Of a DNA stretch of 16,917 nucleotides, positions 15,082-16,917 are shown piece by piece. How positions within the stretch are numbered: position 1 is the stretch's first letter; each line of letters opens with the position of its first letter. Both the position numbers and the translations under genes were made by a program. This DNA is from JBEKDJ01 sp050014415 (lineage in GTDB: Bacteria; Desulfobacterota; BSN033; UBA1163): contig JBEKDJ010000079.1 in NCBI GenBank assembly GCA_050014415.1, forward strand, positions 1-16,917. The letters run 5' to 3'. The notes under the pieces are model-generated. The model saw only the letters and a program-made list of their open reading frames with translations, was not told the DNA's origin and searched no databases.

Positions 15082-15221
15082 ATCCAAGGAATTTGCAGTC
15101 GCAAATTCCCCCAAGACCGCCTTTAGCTTTTGGCTAAAAGAAAGAAACCACCCTTTGGTTTCTCCCTGGACCCGTGGCTTTCCGTCCTCCGATTACTCGG
15201 AGTTTGGCTTTCTCAGTCCAA
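15061..15221 (-). promoter_or_regulatory. Class I cyclic-di-GMP riboswitch aptamer (GEMM-I) with enlarged P3
   Basis: Minus-strand RNA. P1 pairs UUGGACU (15221-15215) with AGUCGAA (15067-15061), one mismatch. GCCAAAC then leads into P2, CUCCGA/UCGGAG (15202-15197, 15192-15187), closed by GUAA, a GNRA tetraloop. GACGGAAAGCC follows, matching the conserved GACGCAAAGCC, including the A that stacks between ligand guanines (A47 in Vc2). The 3' strand AUAGCCGGGUUGCC keeps C92. P3 opens with GUCC/GGAU and is enlarged by three nested hairpins (8-bp 15163-15143, 6-bp 15138-15122, 9-bp 15109-15088). In ungapped alignment to Vc2, G20 is C. The element controls the PilZ gene about 100 nt beyond the terminator. 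Confidence 0.88.
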
Positions 15222-15240
15222 TTCTTTTTTACAAATCCGG

Positions 15241-15258
15241 AAGCAAATAGAATGCCAA
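15241..15258 (-). promoter_or_regulatory. Sigma54-type (-24/-12) promoter for the riboswitch-PilZ transcript
   Basis: The minus strand reads TTGGCATTCTATTTGCTT. TGGCA and TTGC stand with the exact RpoN spacing (GG to GC, 12 bp). The predicted start near 15231 is about 10 nt before P1 of the aptamer, which independently supports it. No good sigma70 boxes overlap with correct spacing. Confidence 0.6.
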
Positions 15259-15591
15259 CTGCTCTGAGTCTGTAACTAGCTGAGATTTAATAAGAAAATA
15301 AAACCATCTCCAGGAAATGTAAATTTCAAGCAGACATTTTGTCCGCAGAGTGTGAATTAATTTGTCCCTCATGAAAAAACTCTGATGAGCTTTGGACATT
15401 AGATGAGGTCGTCAATCAGAAGATAAAGGTGTCGCTGTTGCCTCCGGTTCCATTTATTACTGTTTAATCCGTCCCAGATATCCGTCATCAGACATCATTA
15501 AAGCCCACTAACGATTTGAACCGCCACGCCGCTGATTACAAAAAAAATGACGCTTATTCAACCCTAATGATTTTGGCCTCGTTTCCTCTAA
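15259..15591. other. 333-bp spacer with TTGTCC words upstream of the sigma54 promoter
   Basis: TTGTCC occurs at 15339-15344 and 15362-15367, and the inverse GGACA at 15394-15398. These lie about 110-165 bp upstream of the predicted PilZ transcript start, the usual place for enhancer-binding-protein sites. Alternatively, TGTAAATTTCAAG...ATTTTGTCC resembles repeated termini of IS21-like elements. An inverted pair CTCAT/ATGAG lies near 15369-15388. No gene is recognised, though a minor frame near 15501-15599 ends in the hydrophobic MILASFPLIY and may be the displaced N-terminus of the adjoining pseudogene. Confidence 0.3.
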
Positions 15592-16359
15592 TTTATTGAG
15601 AATATTAAGCATTACTATAATCAAGGTCCACCGATCGTCACTTACTATCCTCCGCCTCCGGATTATTACTATCTGTATGCTTGGGTTCCTTCTACGTTCT
15701 GGTGCTCAGGGTTTTTATTCCCTGGATTCTTCATCCTGCATGACTTTCATAAGACCTTCATTATCGGCAACCATCGAGTCGTGGTCAGCAATCACGTTTT
15801 TGACCGAGACCATCACCGGCTTTTCACGGTCGATCCGGTAAAACGACGGACCGGCGAATCGGTGAGAGCGGTGGCAGAGGGGTCCGAAAGAAGACCGTTT
15901 GCGACAGTTGAGGCGAGAAAGGGAGCTCAGGCGATCTTCCGACGCAGTCGTGACCGGATGACGTCCTTGAGAGGACTGAACGAAAGAAATTTCGCGACTT
16001 CAAAATCGGCCAGCATTTCCGAAGGGCGGATCCCAACTGGATGAAACGGAAACATTCCGTCTTTCAATGATCGTGGTGGGAAAGGGGCTCAAATTGCTCC
16101 AAGAGAGCACTTCCAAGGAACCCCTAAAAGCTCTGGAATGTCTTTCGGCGCTCCTGGCAGAAGTGAAGGCAGATCTTTCAGCCTGCCTTCGAGTAAAGGC
16201 TTCAACAGGCCTTCTGAAAACTTCGGAAGATCTTTTAGCCCTCCAAGCAGATCCTTTAGTGCATCTCCTATTGGTGGCAGAAGTTCTTTCGGAGGATTTC
16301 ATGGCGGTAGCTCTGGCGGCTCTCATGGTGGCAGCTTCGCACGCGGCGGAGGACTGTAG
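15592..16359 (+). pseudogene. Disrupted gene for a Tyr/Pro-rich, Gly/Ser-tailed protein
   Basis: A single frame of 256 codons is broken only by TGA at 16042-16044. Before the stop it reads IVTYYPPPPDYYYLYAWVP, FPGFFILHDFHK, and a long charged section; after it, a tail rich in Gly, Ser, Phe and Arg (RSFSPPSRSF, GGFHGGSSGG). No ATG, GTG or TTG with a ribosome site opens the frame. A hydrophobic segment (MILASFPLIY, ATG at 15567) sits in another frame just upstream, consistent with a frameshifted signal peptide. The product type is probably a secreted or envelope protein of unknown function. TGA may replace TGG by one substitution. Confidence 0.65.
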
Positions 16360-16548
16360 AAGCCATTGCTAAGTGTAAAAAAAGGCGACATTTTTCTTTT
16401 CTTCTCTTTAGTCAGTGCCCTAATTTCTACAAGGTATATTAGCATCGCTTCCTTCCTATAATTCTTGTTTTTGAATCTCGTCATGCAATAGAATATTTCT
16501 AATGGAAATCAATAAGGAAAAATTATATCGGAAAAGAGGATGGATGGA

Positions 16549-16577
16549 TAAAAAAAATGGGGAAAACCTTCCCCATT
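16549..16577 (-). terminator. Intrinsic terminator of the DUF2950 gene
   Basis: On the minus strand AATGGGGAA (16577-16569 complement) and TTCCCCATT form a perfect 9-bp stem around a 4-nt loop, followed by a run of U (16557-16549). It lies 46 nt after the DUF2950 stop. No clear terminator was seen for the rightward pseudogene in 16360-16548. Confidence 0.85.
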
Positions 16578-16623
16578 CTAAGTTGAAAAATCGCCATATT
16601 GCAGACAATACTCTCTGAAAGGA

Positions 16624-16917
16624 TTATTCCACTTTCTTCCAGGTTTTGTCCGGATCGAATTTCTTCATGGCCGTTGCAATTTTCTCAGTATCTTTACCCA
16701 GATGCTTTTCGTATACCACTCCATCCTGGTTCACGATAAAGGTCATGACTCCGGAGTTACCGTATTCGTCAGGGTAGGCAACCAGGGCAAATCCACCAAT
16801 CATCTTGCCCTTGACTAGATAATCGTATTCCCCTCCTGGTGCATTCTTTCCCTGGGACTTCAGAATTTTATAGTAATACCCATGATAAGGGTTTCGTTTT
16901 CCAACGGGCTTCTTTCC
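16624..16917 (-). CDS. DUF2950 family protein, 5' end outside window
   Basis: The last 97 residues of a gene entering from the right edge. They read NPYHGYYYKILKSQG, GGEYDYLVKGKMIGGFALVA, GNSGVMTFIVNQDGVVYEK and FDPDKTWKKVE, then TAA at 16626-16624. This is the conserved C-terminus of DUF2950 proteins, which are usually about 300 residues, carry an N-terminal signal peptide and are probably exported. Function is unknown. A strong intrinsic terminator follows. Confidence 0.9.
   Translation of the reverse strand, partial: GKKPVGKRNPYHGYYYKILKSQGKNAPGGEYDYLVKGKMIGGFALVAYPDEYGNSGVMTFIVNQDGVVYEKHLGKDTEKIATAMKKFDPDKTWKKVE

Noticed and set aside
15088..15202. Series of perfect hairpins first considered as an attC, retron msr-msd or repeat array
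   Set aside because: Read on the minus strand they fall into the P2 and P3 arms of a class I c-di-GMP riboswitch; no integrase or reverse transcriptase is nearby.
15361..15420. CTGATGAG motif suggesting a hammerhead ribozyme core
   Set aside because: The matching GAAAC segment and a third stem are missing.
16067..16372. 101-codon plus-strand frame overlapping the Gly/Ser-rich tail
   Set aside because: It is a shifted reading of the pseudogene's low-complexity tail; the other frame continues family-like sequence across the TGA.

Overview
The window reads as a chromosomal segment from an uncultured or little-studied Gram-negative bacterium. Housekeeping nucleotide genes sit among small membrane-stress genes, RRM RNA-binding proteins, a c-di-GMP riboswitch and many palindromic intergenic repeats. 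This mix resembles Desulfobacterota (former Deltaproteobacteria) or Nitrospirota. That placement is an inference from gene families and repeat style; there is no rRNA marker.

Layout. Positions 1-2850 run leftward: the start of a radical SAM AmrS-type gene, a transglutaminase-like protein, a MITE-like palindromic element, and a DUF948/YtxH pair. A divergent promoter region near 2870-3000 leads rightward to galE and purF. Then come leftward DUF4337, a small hypothetical gene and a repeat-rich stretch, followed by leftward pyrE. A divergent tautomerase gene with a near-perfect sigma70 promoter follows. Next is a leftward carbamoyl-phosphate cluster transcribed argF-pyrC-pyrB-arcC. The region 12880-14480 holds a candidate small structured RNA with its own promoter and terminator, and two rightward RRM genes, each behind a long untranslated leader. 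The right end holds a leftward PilZ gene with a long regulatory leader, a decayed gene for a Tyr/Pro- and Gly/Ser-rich protein, and the 3' end of a DUF2950 gene.

The most notable element is the PilZ leader (about 15010-15258, minus strand). It contains a sigma54-type -24/-12 promoter, then a class I c-di-GMP (GEMM-I) aptamer with a greatly enlarged P3 arm. An intrinsic terminator follows, and its 5' strand is the conserved 3' strand of the aptamer, which predicts a ligand-ON switch. Downstream is a PilZ protein whose own c-di-GMP-binding motifs are intact. In an ungapped alignment to the Vc2 aptamer, the ligand-specificity base G20 is C here, so the ligand preference is an open question.

How the genes work together. 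The argF-pyrC-pyrB-arcC set, with pyrE nearby, groups enzymes that make or use carbamoyl phosphate with UMP synthesis; purF starts purine synthesis and galE supplies UDP-sugars. The riboswitch-PilZ unit and the RRM genes are post-transcriptional regulators. No phage, CRISPR or intact insertion sequence was seen.
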